NCBI RefSeq assembly: GCF_013911645.1
Contig: NZ_JACESV010000002.1
Location: 62,001 to 126,000 of the forward strand
DNA: 64,000 nucleotides
Source: Allomuricauda sp.
GTDB lineage: Bacteria > Bacteroidota > Bacteroidia > Flavobacteriales > Flavobacteriaceae
Direction: 5' to 3'
Shown here: positions 1 to 10,694 of the stretch, piece after piece
Position numbering within the stretch: the stretch's first letter is position 1
Layout of the letters: each line of letters starts with the position of its first letter
Position numbers and translations under genes: made by a program
The notes under the pieces: model-generated
The model's database searches: none
Told to the model about the DNA's origin: nothing
Seen by the model: the letters and a program-made list of their open reading frames with translations, nothing else

Positions 1-409
1 TCCTCCCATCAAAATAAGCGGATTGTACCGCATCCGACTCTTGGTTGACAGCTACTTTGCCCGAAATTTTAACTTGGTTGTCCCCATCAGCCCCGGAACC
101 TACCATAACGGTTTCCACACCAGCCAAAACCATCGCGTTCTCGGTCATTTTAATTTGATTCGCCATCAGTCCCTCTCCGCTGCTTTCTGCTGGAATAAGG
201 TCCATGCCACAAATGGGGCAAGATCCCGGTTCCGGTTGCATAATTTGTGGGTGCATGGAACACGTCCACATTTCGCCCGAAGCAATTTCCGTGCTATGGT
301 CATGCTCCGCTCCGTTTGTGGCATTGGCACCATTTCCAAATATCAGGTATCCGGCCAATAATCCCACCACAACAGCAATTCCAATGTATATGATGTTTTC
401 CTTTTTCAT
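1..409 (-). CDS. Heavy-metal RND efflux periplasmic adaptor (CusB-type), N-terminal part
   Basis: Only the first 136 codons are inside the window; the gene continues past the left edge. It starts at the ATG complementary to 407-409. Residues about 6-24 form one hydrophobic anchor. Residues about 48-71 form a heavy-metal-binding module (WTCSMHPQI ... CPICGMDL), with Cys, His and Met ligands typical of copper- or silver-handling adaptors. The next stretch (QIKMTENAMVLAGVET ... VKISGKV) matches the start of the adaptor's membrane-proximal and lipoyl regions. In the CusCBA model this subunit links the inner-membrane pump to the TolC channel and hands over metal. It is the last visible gene of the minus-strand metal cluster, and its pump partner lies at the other end. 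The family call is firm; the exact metal is inferred from neighbours. Confidence 0.85.
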   Translation of the reverse strand, partial: MKKENIIYIGIAVVVGLLAGYLIFGNGANATNGAEHDHSTEIASGEMWTCSMHPQIMQPEPGSCPICGMDLIPAESSGEGLMANQIKMTENAMVLAGVETVMVGSGADGDNQVKISGKVAVNQESDAVQSAYFDGR

Positions 410-413
410 GTGT

Positions 414-1121
414 TTATTTTTTTCTTTTTACAACTTTTCTCATCGTTGGTGACGAGGTAAACCAAAGCAAAAATCCGCTCAACACGGTAATCAATCCCAA
501 AAGGGAAAATGCCCGTAGCAAAGTGGTATTAAAATCATCACGACTTTCATAGTCCATCGTGTGGGTCATCCAAAGAAAATCGAACCATCTCCAATTCCGA
601 TGTCGCACCGTTTGAAACGAACCATCGGCCACCGAAACGTAGGCCTTAATATTTTCTGGTGAATCATACGTAATCACATAAGCAGGCAATTTCTTTTCCC
701 GATACTCATGATGCTTATCGGCCTCATGGATCACCTCAACCCCTTTAACATTTAATTCTGGTGACATTTGACGCTCAGCTACCGCCAAAGCCTCTTGTTC
801 CGAAACACCTTCTTTTATGTTTCCGTTTTTAGCATCTACCAAATATTCGTTATTGATCCAGTAATACGGTTTTCCCGCTATGTCCTTCAGATTCAACGAA
901 CTTATCTTTGATGGAATATTGATTTGTGAAAGCCCAATGAGTCCATCAAATGCAACGGGTTCATAATCCATGTTTCTGAAATGATCTCCATGGATTTCAT
1001 CAATGTCGGTCCAGCTGAAGTAGAGTCCACTGGCTGTCCACATGATGAATTGAATGCCCAAAAATATTCCCAAATACCTATGGGCTTTTCTAATCTTAAC
1101 CGCTGTTGTTCGTTTTACCAT
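414..1121 (-). CDS. PepSY domain membrane protein
   Basis: About 235 residues. I chose the ATG at 1121 (MVKRTTAVKIRKAHRY) because the longer frame to 1163 would overlap the end of the ATPase gene; from 1121 the gap to that gene is 7 bases. A membrane helix lies near residues 13-30, a PepSY-like periplasmic part follows (EQEALAVAERQM, then KLPAYVITYD), and a second helix sits near the C-terminus (LLGLITVLSGFLLWF) before a Lys/Arg tail. PepSY-associated membrane proteins often accompany metal or siderophore uptake and reduction systems, but their biochemical role is not settled. Position between copA and the adaptor suggests co-transcription and a role in copper handling. Function beyond the family is not visible. 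Confidence 0.8.
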   Translation of the reverse strand: MVKRTTAVKIRKAHRYLGIFLGIQFIMWTASGLYFSWTDIDEIHGDHFRNMDYEPVAFDGLIGLSQINIPSKISSLNLKDIAGKPYYWINNEYLVDAKNGNIKEGVSEQEALAVAERQMSPELNVKGVEVIHEADKHHEYREKKLPAYVITYDSPENIKAYVSVADGSFQTVRHRNWRWFDFLWMTHTMDYESRDDFNTTLLRAFSLLGLITVLSGFLLWFTSSPTMRKVVKRKK

Positions 1122-1128
1122 TTTATTT

Positions 1129-3627
1129 TTAGTCGATTGATTTAGTTCGTAATCGCAATGCATTGGCTATAACCGACACCGAGCTAAAGCTCATGGCCAG
1201 GGCCGCGATCATGGGCGAAAGCAAAATCCCAAAAAAGGGATAGAGCACCCCTGCAGCTACTGGAACACCAATGGTGTTGTATATCAATGCAAAAAATAAG
1301 TTCTGTTTTATGTTTTTCATCACGGCCTCACTAAGGTTCCGTGCTTTTACAATGCCGTGCAGGTCACCTTTCACTAAAGTGATCATGGCGCTTTCTATGG
1401 CCACATCGGTACCCGTACCCATGGCAATACCCAAGTCGCTTTTGGCCAATGCTGGGGCATCGTTGATCCCATCACCAGCCATGGCGACCACTTTGCCGTT
1501 GTTTTGAAGCTGTTCCACTTCTTTCATTTTATCCTCGGGCAAGGTTTCGGCCTTAAAATCATCCAAATGTAACTCACTGGCCACTGCTTTTGCGGTGGTG
1601 GCATTGTCTCCCGTAAGCATGATCACCTTTATCCCCTTATCCTGAATTGCTTTGATGGCCTTGGCACTTGTCTCCTTGATTTTATCACCAATGGCTACAA
1701 AACCGTGACATTTACCATCAATGGCCAAATAGGAAACAGTTTTACCTTTCTCTTGTGCTTTTTTGACCTTTTCCATCATATCATCAGAAATGTCAACATT
1801 GGCTTTTTCCATCAATTTGATGTTCCCCAAACGAATTTTAGAATCCTTGATCTTGCCTTCAACACCCATACCCGTCACAGCATTGAAAGATTCTGTTTTC
1901 AGAATTTTGACACCTTTCTCTTTGCCATATTTTACCGTGGCTTGTGCCAAAGGGTGTTCGCTATTAGCATTTACAGATACTAAGTATTGCAGCAAATCCT
2001 CTTTTGAATATTCATCTGAAAACACCTCTAAATGATCAAAAGTAGGCTTGCCTTCGGTAATGGTTCCTGTTTTATCAATGATCAGGGTGTCCACATCGGC
2101 CATTTTCTCCAAGGCTTCGGCATTTTTGATCAACACCCCATTTTGGGCACCTTTTCCTACCCCTACCATTACGGACATGGGTGTGGCGAGACCGAGTGCA
2201 CACGGACAAGCAATAATCAATACGGCAATGGCATTGATCAAAGCGTAAACATAGGTTGGCTGGGGACCCCATATCGCCCAAACTGCGAATGTCAAAATAG
2301 AAATGATGACAACTGCTGGCACAAAATAAGCGGATACTTTATCAGCCAAATTTTGAATGGGTGCACGGCTTCGGCTGGCTTCGTTCACCATCTTGATGAT
2401 TTGTGAAAGCAGGGTGTCGCTGCCCACTTTTTCAGCTTTCATCAAAAAGGTTTGGTTACCATTGATGGTACCACTGCTTACTTTGTCATCCACTGTTTTT
2501 TCAACTGGAATGGGCTCTCCTGTGATCATGGATTCGTCCACTGAAGTGTCTCCCTCTGTAATGATGCCATCCACAGGAATTTTTTCGCCAGGTTTCACAC
2601 GGAGAATATCATCCTTTTCTATATCATCAATACTTACCTCAACTTCTTCCCCATCCACAACTTTGATCGCTTTGTTGGGCGCCAATTTCAATAATTCCTT
2701 TACCGCATTATTGGTTTTGCTGTGCGCCCTAGCCTCTAACAATTGACCCAAAAGCACCAAGGTGAGGATTACGGTTGCTGCCTCAAAATACACGTGAACG
2801 GCACCTGTTTCCCCCTTGAACTGGTCAGGAAAAAATCCTGGGAACAACAATGCTAGCACACTAAATATAAAAGCCACGCCCGCACCAATACCAATCAAGG
2901 TAAACATGTTCAGGTTCCACGTTTTAATGCTTCGATAAGCTCTTTCAAAAAACATCCAAGTAGCGTAAAAAACTACAGGCAGTGATAACGCAAACTGAAC
3001 CCAATTCCAAAATTTTGGCGCCATTAGCTCATGCAACGGATTATTGGGAATCATATCGCTCATGGCTATCAAGAAAATGGGCAGCGTAAAAGCTACTGCT
3101 ATCCAAAATTTCTTGAGCAGTTTTTTATAGGTTTTTTCTTCCGCGCTGGCTTCGGGCTCCTTGGGCACCAACTCCATTCCACATTTTGGGCAGGAACCTG
3201 GGCCATCTTCCACCACTTCGGGATGCATGGGACAGGTCCATTGTTGTTTGGAGCTGGACGAAGTGTTTTGTTCCTCCACCAAATCCATCCCACAAACGGG
3301 GCAATCCCCTGGTTCATCATAGGTTTTGTCTCCCTCGCATTGCATGGGGCAATAGAAGGTACCATTACCGTTGGAAACCGATTTTTTCTCTTTTTTCTTC
3401 GGTTTATGATGATGGCCTTCGGCATGAATACTGTAACCGCCTCCATCTTTTTCCAAAGCTTCCTCGAACTTTTTAATTGGAATGTGCTCCTCCATCTCAA
3501 TCACGGCCTCGGCTTTTTCCAGATTTACCTCAACCCCGGTAACCCCCTCCACTTTGGAAAGGGTTCCTTCTACATGATTTCTACAGCCATTACAGCTCAT
3601 TCCGTGTATGTGATAGGTATGTTTCAT
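1129..3627 (-). CDS. copA: Copper-translocating P-type ATPase (P1B-1)
   Basis: An 832-residue ATP-driven exporter of monovalent copper or silver across the inner membrane. Residues 1-65 are an HMA domain with GMSCNGC at 9-15. Two heavy-metal-binding modules follow, near 91-114 and 130-151, each with Cys-Pro-Met and CGM ligands. The catalytic core has the CPC metal site (ACPCALG, 473-479), the TGE actuator motif (ITGEP), the phosphorylated DKTGT (518-522), the SEHPLA histidine motif and GDGINDAP. Three separate N-terminal metal modules are more than the one or two HMA domains of the E. coli and B. subtilis enzymes. The downstream PepSY gene follows after 7 bases; an AraC-type regulator lies upstream. 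The CPC site and HMA motif support Cu+/Ag+ rather than Zn2+. Confidence 0.95.
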   Translation of the reverse strand: MKHTYHIHGMSCNGCRNHVEGTLSKVEGVTGVEVNLEKAEAVIEMEEHIPIKKFEEALEKDGGGYSIHAEGHHHKPKKKEKKSVSNGNGTFYCPMQCEGDKTYDEPGDCPVCGMDLVEEQNTSSSSKQQWTCPMHPEVVEDGPGSCPKCGMELVPKEPEASAEEKTYKKLLKKFWIAVAFTLPIFLIAMSDMIPNNPLHELMAPKFWNWVQFALSLPVVFYATWMFFERAYRSIKTWNLNMFTLIGIGAGVAFIFSVLALLFPGFFPDQFKGETGAVHVYFEAATVILTLVLLGQLLEARAHSKTNNAVKELLKLAPNKAIKVVDGEEVEVSIDDIEKDDILRVKPGEKIPVDGIITEGDTSVDESMITGEPIPVEKTVDDKVSSGTINGNQTFLMKAEKVGSDTLLSQIIKMVNEASRSRAPIQNLADKVSAYFVPAVVIISILTFAVWAIWGPQPTYVYALINAIAVLIIACPCALGLATPMSVMVGVGKGAQNGVLIKNAEALEKMADVDTLIIDKTGTITEGKPTFDHLEVFSDEYSKEDLLQYLVSVNANSEHPLAQATVKYGKEKGVKILKTESFNAVTGMGVEGKIKDSKIRLGNIKLMEKANVDISDDMMEKVKKAQEKGKTVSYLAIDGKCHGFVAIGDKIKETSAKAIKAIQDKGIKVIMLTGDNATTAKAVASELHLDDFKAETLPEDKMKEVEQLQNNGKVVAMAGDGINDAPALAKSDLGIAMGTGTDVAIESAMITLVKGDLHGIVKARNLSEAVMKNIKQNLFFALIYNTIGVPVAAGVLYPFFGILLSPMIAALAMSFSSVSVIANALRLRTKSID

Positions 3628-3697
3628 CTTGTTTGTTTTTTTTTATTCAAAACTAGCTGAACACCAGCAGGAAGCTTTTCACAATTCTGGGTATCTT

Positions 3698-4249
3698 TTA
3701 TACAATTTGATCTAAAGGCCTCCGATTCCAATCTTGCACTTTTCGGTATTCACTCATGGACATTCCTGTTATCGATTTAAACTGTTTGGCCAAATGGCTA
3801 CTGCTCTTATAGTTCAAATCATAAGCTATTTCAGAAAATGTCTTGTTATCCATCTGGATTTCTTCCTTTACCCGCTCAATTTTCAAGAGGATAAAGTACT
3901 TTTCAATGGTCAGGCCCTCCTTGGCACTGAACATTTTACTGAGCACCGAATAATCTTTGTTCATTTTTTCTGACAGGTATTTCGAGAGATTCCGGTGCAA
4001 ATCGCCATCCAAAGCATTGATCAAGTGTTTTTTAATGTCAGCTATATAACTTTCATTCACACCCTCGATCAATTCAAAACCATTTTTGACCAAAATCTCC
4101 CGAATACGCTCCAATTGATATTGGGCTCCGTCATAAAATTGGACTTCTCCCAAATCCATATGTACCACCTTGATGCCCGCATTCTGAAACTCTTGTCTCA
4201 GAACACCTTTGCATCTATCGCAAACCATATTTTTTACTTTAATCCGCAT
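3698..4249 (-). CDS. AraC-type regulator with metal-site-like N-terminus
   Basis: About 183 residues from the ATG at 4249; an upstream ATG at 4267 is possible but adds only six residues. The N-terminal 60 residues begin MRIKVKNMVCDRCKG and continue with a beta-alpha-beta-like pattern resembling a reduced HMA (copper chaperone) fold with a CxxC pair. The C-terminal ~100 residues are an AraC/XylS double helix-turn-helix: FSEIAYDLNYKSSSHLAKQFKS and SMSEYRK are its hallmark positions. The gene lies inside the copper cluster, so the simplest reading is a one-component metal-responsive activator of that cluster, with metal bound by the CxxC. The DNA-binding domain is certain; metal sensing is inferred. 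Confidence 0.85.
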   Translation of the reverse strand: MRIKVKNMVCDRCKGVLRQEFQNAGIKVVHMDLGEVQFYDGAQYQLERIREILVKNGFELIEGVNESYIADIKKHLINALDGDLHRNLSKYLSEKMNKDYSVLSKMFSAKEGLTIEKYFILLKIERVKEEIQMDNKTFSEIAYDLNYKSSSHLAKQFKSITGMSMSEYRKVQDWNRRPLDQIV

Positions 4250-4274
4250 CGCTGGTACACAATTCAAGCTTTAA

Positions 4275-4622
4275 TTAATTGTGGGTATGTCCGTCCGCCA
4301 TGTGCTCCTCGTTCAACACATAGGTCATCCCGCAAACTGGGCATTTACCCTCTTCATCGCTTCCACTGCCTTCACAATGCATTGGGCAAACATATGTGGA
4401 GGTATATTCCTTGCCTTCCATTTTTGCGGTTTCCATGCCTTCCATGTCATGCCCTTCATGGTCCATCTTTTCCATGTCATGGCCTTCTTCATGTTCCATG
4501 GTTGCTTCCGTAGAAGTTTCTTTTGCTTCCTCCGTTTTTCCCTTGCACGATACCGTAAGTACCAATACTGAAGCGAATGCGATTCCGATAATAGTTCTAA
4601 TGTTTGTTCTCATTTTTGACAT
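4275..4622 (-). CDS. Heavy-metal-binding domain lipoprotein
   Basis: A 115-residue small lipoprotein. A hydrophobic segment (IIGIAFASVLVLTVSC) ends in a lipobox cysteine. Next comes a low-complexity Glu/His/Met stretch with repeats of the kind HEGHDME, which could chelate metal. The C-terminal part is a heavy-metal-binding module (YVCPMHCEG ... CPVCGM). It probably acts as a periplasmic copper buffer or donor to the RND system. It sits between the TolC gene (8 bases away) and the regulator gene. A start three codons later (MRTNIRT) is possible. No enzymatic motif is visible. Confidence 0.8.
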   Translation of the reverse strand: MSKMRTNIRTIIGIAFASVLVLTVSCKGKTEEAKETSTEATMEHEEGHDMEKMDHEGHDMEGMETAKMEGKEYTSTYVCPMHCEGSGSDEEGKCPVCGMTYVLNEEHMADGHTHN

Positions 4623-4629
4623 TTTAAAT

Positions 4630-5850
4630 TTACTTGTTAATTAAATAATTGATGATGGCAGATTGTAGATAATACAACTGCACTGATTGTATTTGATTGG
4701 TTTGAAACTTGAGCTGCAACTCCTGAATGTCGAGGACATCGTTAAAGTCGATGGTGCCCGTTTCGTAGTTCTTGATCAGGATTTCTTCGGCATCCTTGGC
4801 CTGTTTTAGGTTTTTTGCTTGGGTTTGATGCGCAATACGAGCCTGATTCCGTTGCGAAATGGCATTGGCATAGGCATTTTCCAGCACGTTCAGCCGCTCC
4901 TCTTTTTGGAATTCAATCTCTTTTTGACGAAGCTCGTTCTGTTTGGTGGTCGATTTAAACTTATTGTTGAAAATGGGAACGGAAAAAGTGACCATCGGCA
5001 TTACAATATCCTTGCCGTTATCACTAAAAACCATATTATCCCGTTCCGAAACAGGTATATAATCCAACCCTATCCCAAAACTTGGAGCATTTTCCTTTTG
5101 GTTCAGCAACTCCGATTGGGTGACCGATTCATACAACTGATCATACTTGAGCAACTCTGGGTTGAGGCCCAAATCTTCTTTGTTGAAAATGGGCTCATCC
5201 ATAGGAATATCCATTTCATCCACCACCTCAACCCCAATACTTTCATCTCGATGCAGCAAATTATTGAAGACAGCCTGCTCTGCTAGGTACGATTGCTCCA
5301 GCACTTCTTTCTGCTGTTGCAATTCATTTTGACGAATTTGAAGCTTTAAAACATCAACCGCGGAAGCCTTTCCCACTTCAACAGAGGTCAAAGCCAAGGT
5401 CTCGTAGGTTTTAAGCAGTTCTATATTTTCCTGCAACACTTTTTGCTTCGACTGAATTCCATACAACACATAATAGGATTGTGCCACGGACAAGGCCAAT
5501 TTTCGTTTGGCGATTACAATTTCTGCATACTCGGTCTCCGCCATGGAACCTGCATAGTTTTCCCGTGCGGTGATCGTTCCGAACCAAGGTAACATTTGCG
5601 ATACCGAAAATCTGGCACGCTGTGCCCCTGTTCTGGTCTCTGGTTCGCTCACAAAATATCCTGCCGCTATGGTGGTATTGGGCAAAGTGTTCATTTCGAC
5701 CACCTTTTCCTTTGCGATGTTATAGCGAAGTTCCAAGGCTTGAATCTTGGGACTGTTCAACTCAGCTTCTTGCAAATAGCTTTCCAAGGACTGGGCGTTA
5801 ACCCCAAAAGCTGTTAAAGCAAATACTATGTATATGAATCTCCTTTTCAT
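4630..5850 (-). CDS. TolC family outer-membrane efflux channel
   Basis: A 406-residue protein with a signal peptide (MKRRFIYIVFALTAFGVNAQ). Its two long alpha-helical repeats are rich in Gln, Glu and Lys (near residues 20-210 and 220-400), the architecture of the TolC/OEP family. The length matches the shorter CusC-like channels of Bacteroidota. The start ATG overlaps the stop of the cusA gene (ATGA, 5847-5850), so the two are translationally coupled. It should form the outer-membrane duct of the RND metal pump encoded next to it. Confidence 0.9.
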   Translation of the reverse strand: MKRRFIYIVFALTAFGVNAQSLESYLQEAELNSPKIQALELRYNIAKEKVVEMNTLPNTTIAAGYFVSEPETRTGAQRARFSVSQMLPWFGTITARENYAGSMAETEYAEIVIAKRKLALSVAQSYYVLYGIQSKQKVLQENIELLKTYETLALTSVEVGKASAVDVLKLQIRQNELQQQKEVLEQSYLAEQAVFNNLLHRDESIGVEVVDEMDIPMDEPIFNKEDLGLNPELLKYDQLYESVTQSELLNQKENAPSFGIGLDYIPVSERDNMVFSDNGKDIVMPMVTFSVPIFNNKFKSTTKQNELRQKEIEFQKEERLNVLENAYANAISQRNQARIAHQTQAKNLKQAKDAEEILIKNYETGTIDFNDVLDIQELQLKFQTNQIQSVQLYYLQSAIINYLINK

Positions 5851-8800
5851 CTGTTTTGCATTTTAAGTTGCAACTCACTTTTCCAACTGAATAGCACGGG
5901 CACCACAAACAAGGTGATCAATGCAATCAACATCCCTCCAAAACTTGGAATGGCCATCGGAATCATAATATCACTCCCTCTTCCTGTACTGGTAAGCACG
6001 GGCAAAAGTGCCAAAATGGTGGTCGCTGTGGTCATCAAACAAGGCCGGATACGTTTTTCGCCTGCTTCCAGTACCGAGGTACGGATGCTTTTTAAATTGT
6101 TGGGTTTGTTCTTGTCAAAAGTTTGGGTAAGGTAGGTGGCCATCACCACCCCGTCATCGGTAGCAATACCGAACAGGGCAATAAAACCGACCCAGACAGC
6201 CACACTCAGGTTAATCGTATGCATTTGGAAAAGGTCACGCAGGTTCTCACCCATAAAACTGAAGTTTAGAAACCAATCCTGACCATAGAACCAAATCATT
6301 AAAAAGCCACCTGCAAAAGCCACCGTAATTCCAGAAAAAACCATTAGGGAAGTAGCAACCGACCTAAACTGAAAGTAAAGTATCAAAAAGATGATTAATA
6401 GGGCCAAGGGAACCACCACGGACAAAGTTTTTTCTGCACGTAACTGGTTCTCATACGTCCCGGTAAATTTATAGCTGATGCCTTTTGGCACCACCAATTC
6501 GCCACTTTCTATTTTTTCTTCAATCTTGGCCTGTGCATTTTCCACCACATTGACCTCTGCATAGCCATCTTGCTTATCAAATAGCACATAGCCCACCAAA
6601 AAGGTGTCTTCGCTCTTAATCGCTTGTGGTCCCTGCTCGTATCGAATGGTTACAAGTTCGCTCAATGGAACGGGACTTCCTTTTTGCACCGGAACATAAA
6701 TATTTTCCAAATCGGTTGGGTTTTCCCGAAGTTCCCTTGGGTAGCGCACCCGAACACCATAGCGCTCCCTTCCTTCCACGGTTTGGGTCAAATTCATACC
6801 TCCAATGGCCACCTCAAGAATTTGTTGCACATCTTCAATTACAAGTCCGTAGCGTACCAATTTTTCACGGTCAATATCGATGAGCAGATAGGGCTTCCCA
6901 ACGATTCGGTCTGCAAAAACAGCTTCATCTTTAACTCCAGCCGCTTCTTTTAAAATGGGTTCCAATTGAAGGCCAAAATTTTCAATCTCCTTTAAATCCT
7001 GACCTTTTACCTTAATACCCATCGGAGCACGCATTCCTGTTTGAAGCATCACCAAACGTGTTTCGATGGGTTGGAGCTTGGGCGCCGAAGTGACGCCGGG
7101 CAACTTGGTCACCTTTACAATTTCATTCCAAATATCATCCGGACTTTTGATCTCGGGACGCCAGTTTCGGAAATATTCCCCATCATCATCTGGAATTAAA
7201 AGATTCCGATTTATTCGCAACGGTTCGCTTACATGATTTTCAGTATAGTTTTGTTCGTTGCTCACTTTCAAGTTTGGATTGGCCAATACTTTTCCGTTGC
7301 TCAGCTCAAAATATCCATCGGGATTGATTTTGAATCGTTGTGGACTTCCAGCATCATTTTTCTGGTACTCTGACCGATACTGAATAATGTTCTCGTACAT
7401 GGAAAGTGGTGCAGGGTCCAATGCAGATTCGGTCCTACCAGCTTTACCCACTACAGTTTGAATCTCGGGGATGGTGGCAACGGCCATATCCAGCTGTTGC
7501 AACACCCTTTTGTTTTCTTCAACTCCTGCATGGGGCAAGGAAGTGGGCATCAAAAGGAATGAGCCTTCATTGAGCGAGGGCATAAATTCCTCCCCTGTGT
7601 TGCGCATGATCATAAATCCGAAGACAACTATTACAGAAGGAATAGAAAGAAATAGCAGTTTGTTTTCCAATGCCCATGTTAAAATGCGGCTGTAATATTG
7701 TCTGAATAGGTAAAATACGCCCAATAAAACACCACAAATCAAGCCAACAAAAATTAGGTTGATGGCAATACTGCGATCAAAGCCCAAGGGTCTCCAATAG
7801 GTGGCCAACAAGAAAATAATTGTAGTAACGCAGATACCCACATTGAGCATTCCAGCTTGTTTAGCATCTAGAATTTCTCTCAACTTCAAGATTCCAGAAA
7901 CGCCAAAGGCGATCAAGGCCAGTCCCGACCAATATCCGAAAGCGATGGCCACCAATCCCAAGACGACCAAAACCCCATTCCAAATGTGTTTGAAAGTTTG
8001 ATTTGCACTTTGCTTTCTAAAAATGATGGCTGCAAAGGGTGGAATCAAAAAGAGGGCGACGATAATCGAGGCCGTCAAAGCCATCGTCTTGGTAAAGGCC
8101 AATGGACGGAATAGTTTTCCTTCGGCCCCAACCATGGTAAAGACTGGAATAAAACTGATGATGGTGTTAAAATAGCACCTGATACCTCAGCTGTGGCATT
8201 GTACACTACTTCATTTATAGATAGGTTTTGGTCATTCTCATCCATGTGACGAATAATGTTCTCAGAGAGAATCACCCCGACATCGACCATGGTTCCAATG
8301 GCAATTGCGATACCTGATAATGCAACAATATTGGCGTCAACCCCGAACATTTTCATGGCGATGAACACCATGAGCACTGCAACAGGCAACAAACCTGAAA
8401 TCAAAACGGAAGCCCTCAAATTGAACACCATGACCACAATCACCAAAATGGTGATGAGGATTTCCAGGGTCAAGGCTTCATTGAGCGTTCCCAGCGTTTC
8501 TTGAATGAGTTCGGTTCTATCATAAAAAGGAATGATAGTAAGTTGCGAAGTGGTGCCATCTTTCAACTCTTTGGATGGAAGTCCCGCACTCAACTCTTTT
8601 ATTTGATCTTTTACATTGTTGATGACCTCCAAAGGATTCGCACCATATCGAGCCACGACTACACCACCAACCACTTCGGCGCCTTCTTTATCCAAAATTC
8701 CTCGACGAACCGCAGGCCCCAAAGAAACCTGGGCCACATCCTGAACCCGAATGGAGGTAAAATCAGTAGCGGTCACCACTGCGTTTTTAATGTCGTCCAA

Positions 8801-9574
8801 CGATTTGATGTAGCCGAGCCCACGCACCAAATATTCTGCTTTATTGATTTCCAAGGTCTGTGCACCAATATCCCGATTGCTCTGCTTCACGGCTTTGACA
8901 ACTTGGTCCAACCCCACATTGTATTGCTTCATCAGTTCGGGGTTCACATCCACTTGGTATTCTTGAACAAACCCACCAATGGAAGCGACTTCTGATACAC
9001 CGGATGCTGAGGACAAAGCATATTTTACATAGTAATCCTGTACGCTTCGCAGTTCCTGCAAATCCCATCCGCCCGTTACATTTCCGTCTTTATCGCGCCC
9101 CTCCAATGTGTACCAAAATATCTGTCCAAGGGCAGTGGCATCTGGCCCCAAAGCAGGGTTTACACCATTGGGCAACAAGTTATTGGGAAGCGAGTTGAGC
9201 TTTTCCAAAATACGGCTTCGGCTCCAATAGAACTCCACATCCTCCTCAAAAATGATGTAAATGCTCGAAAACCCAAACATAGAGGAACTTCGGATTGTTT
9301 TTACCCCAGGTATCCCCAATAAGGAGGTGGTCAAGGGGTAGGTAATCTGATTTTCGATATCCTGTGGAGAGCGCCCGGGCCATTTGGTAAAAACTATCTG
9401 TTGGTTTTCACCAATATCAGGTATGGCATCCACAGCAACGGGATTACTAGGCAAAATGCCACCAGTATCCCAATTAAAAGGTGTGCTTACAATGCCCCAT
9501 GCCATAAATAATAGCAGGAGCAACACGGCTACCAATTTGTTTTCTATTAAAAATTTGATGCTCTTGTTCAGCAT
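5847..9574 (-). pseudogene. cusA: CusA-type heavy-metal RND pump, interrupted by a frameshift
   Basis: Two consecutive frames together encode one ~1240-residue RND transporter. The first (9574 down to about 8170) carries the N-terminus, the first porter domain and TM motif AIGTMVDVGVILSEN. This resembles Cu/Ag-type pumps rather than the DFG-type motif of CzcA. The second frame (from about 8170 to 5847) resumes at NTIISFIPVFTMVGAEG and runs through RLVMLQTGMRAPMGIKV to the last helices. At the join, GAILT passes directly into out-of-frame NTIIS. Relatives have about four more residues there, so roughly 13 nucleotides appear to be missing between short TTTTAA-like repeats. As read, the first frame stops at 8075 after 499 residues and no full pump is made. 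A recent mutation or an assembly error would look the same. Confidence 0.85.
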
Positions 9575-9669
9575 AAGGGTTTGATTTAAACATTAGATCA
9601 ACTCAAAAATGCGCATAAACGCAGCCGCCCAACCACTCTGGGGTCGGGTACAGTCCAATCTATGTTAAA

Positions 9670-10056
9670 TCAAATAAGGAAAGTCTGGTCAAGAACCTGC
9701 ACATCCCGTATCAATGGTGGCGGATTATACTCATTAAAAGAGCTAGGTTCTTCGGAATCAATTTCGAAAAGTTGAAAATAGGTATGGACAAAACTCACAA
9801 GAAAAACCTGTTGGTCCAGACTAAAGTTTTCAAAGGAGATTTTTAGGTCGTCCTGACCTTGAACAGTGAACGACTCATCATCACAACACGATTTTTCCAT
9901 ATCCATGTCCATACCGCAATCGTCGGCATGGGCAAAAAAGGAAATATCCATCACACGGCCCATACAGATATGCTTGTCCACCGTCCACGAAACCGTGGAG
10001 GCCAACAGCAAAAGTGCCATTACCGAGGATCCTATTTGATGGAAAAACTGTTTCAT
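9670..10056 (-). CDS. HYC_CC_PP family protein
   Basis: A 128-residue protein that starts with an export signal (IGSSVMALLLLASTVSWTVDKH). It shows the three small landmarks of this Bacteroidota family: an HxC near the signal end (HICMGR), a Cys pair (SCCDDE) and a proline run (YNPPPLIRD). The middle is rich in Met, Asp and Cys (GMDMDMEKSCC), which suggests metal binding. It is the first gene of the minus-strand metal cluster, 95 bases ahead of cusA. The molecular role of the family is not known to me; association with metal efflux is what the context shows. Confidence 0.75.
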   Translation of the reverse strand: MKQFFHQIGSSVMALLLLASTVSWTVDKHICMGRVMDISFFAHADDCGMDMDMEKSCCDDESFTVQGQDDLKISFENFSLDQQVFLVSFVHTYFQLFEIDSEEPSSFNEYNPPPLIRDVQVLDQTFLI

Positions 10057-10140
10057 TCGACTACAAAACTACAAAATATTAACATTTATTGTTTTGCTTA
10101 ACAGAACTTTATCTGTTTTTAGGCTGTAAGCTTACTTTCT

Positions 10141-10173
10141 TTTGTTGTACAAAACCACTATTCAATACATTTG
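10141..10173 (+). promoter_or_regulatory. Bacteroidota-type promoter of the GAF gene
   Basis: TTTG at 10141-10144 and TACATTTG at 10166-10173 fit the -33 TTTG and -7 TAnnTTTG elements with a 21-base spacer. The -7 element ends 16 bases before the ATG at 10190. Confidence 0.55.
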
Positions 10174-10189
10174 CAAAAAAAATTACCTC

Positions 10190-10642
10190 ATGCTAAAATC
10201 ATTGGAACCCAAGGTCCTCGAAATCATAAAAGATGAAAACAAATCAGTAGATGCCCGTTTGGGGGAAATCTGTGAACTTTTGCGCAATAATGTCGATTAT
10301 TACGATTGGGTCGGGTTCTACTTTAAAAATGGCGACAAGGCAGAATTGAAATTGGGCCCCTACGCTGGTACTCCTACCGACCATACTATTATCCCCTTTG
10401 GCAAAGGCATCTGCGGACAGGTTGCCGTGAGCAACCAGAACTTCGTCGTACCGGATGTGGCAGCCCAAGACAACTACATTGCTTGCAGCATCACGGTAAA
10501 AGCAGAGATTGTTGTTCCGCTATTTGTGAATGGCGAAAATGTGGGGCAAATCGACATTGACTCCAATACACCAGACCCATTTACGGAAGAAGATGAACGT
10601 TTTTTGGAATTCATCAACCAGAACGTTGCTGAAATTCTGTAA
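10190..10642 (+). CDS. GAF domain protein, free methionine-R-sulfoxide reductase-like
   Basis: 150 residues from the ATG at 10190 (MLKSLEPKVLEI); the frame is open further upstream, but the promoter and the family's usual length favour this start. It is a single GAF domain. Two cysteines typical of fRMsr enzymes are present, in GKGICG and in IACS, together with the SEIVVPL-like strand (AEIVVPLF) and IDIDS near the end. The third cysteine of the E. coli enzyme, which lies just before the IPFG segment, is absent. Reduction of free methionine-R-sulfoxide is therefore likely but not certain. It is transcribed divergently from the metal cluster and precedes purH by 93 bases. Confidence 0.8.
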   Translation: MLKSLEPKVLEIIKDENKSVDARLGEICELLRNNVDYYDWVGFYFKNGDKAELKLGPYAGTPTDHTIIPFGKGICGQVAVSNQNFVVPDVAAQDNYIACSITVKAEIVVPLFVNGENVGQIDIDSNTPDPFTEEDERFLEFINQNVAEIL

Positions 10643-10694
10643 AACTTCTCCCATTTTGTTGATAAACCGTTCTGCTTTTTAGCTTCAAAAAAGG

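Noticed and set aside
414-1163. Longer N-terminus for the PepSY protein
   Set aside because: It would overlap the ATPase end by 35 bases; the ATG at 1121 gives the expected signal-anchor start.
3031-3660. 209-codon plus-strand frame across copA
   Set aside because: Antisense to the metal-binding modules; a Gly/Phe/His-rich shadow.
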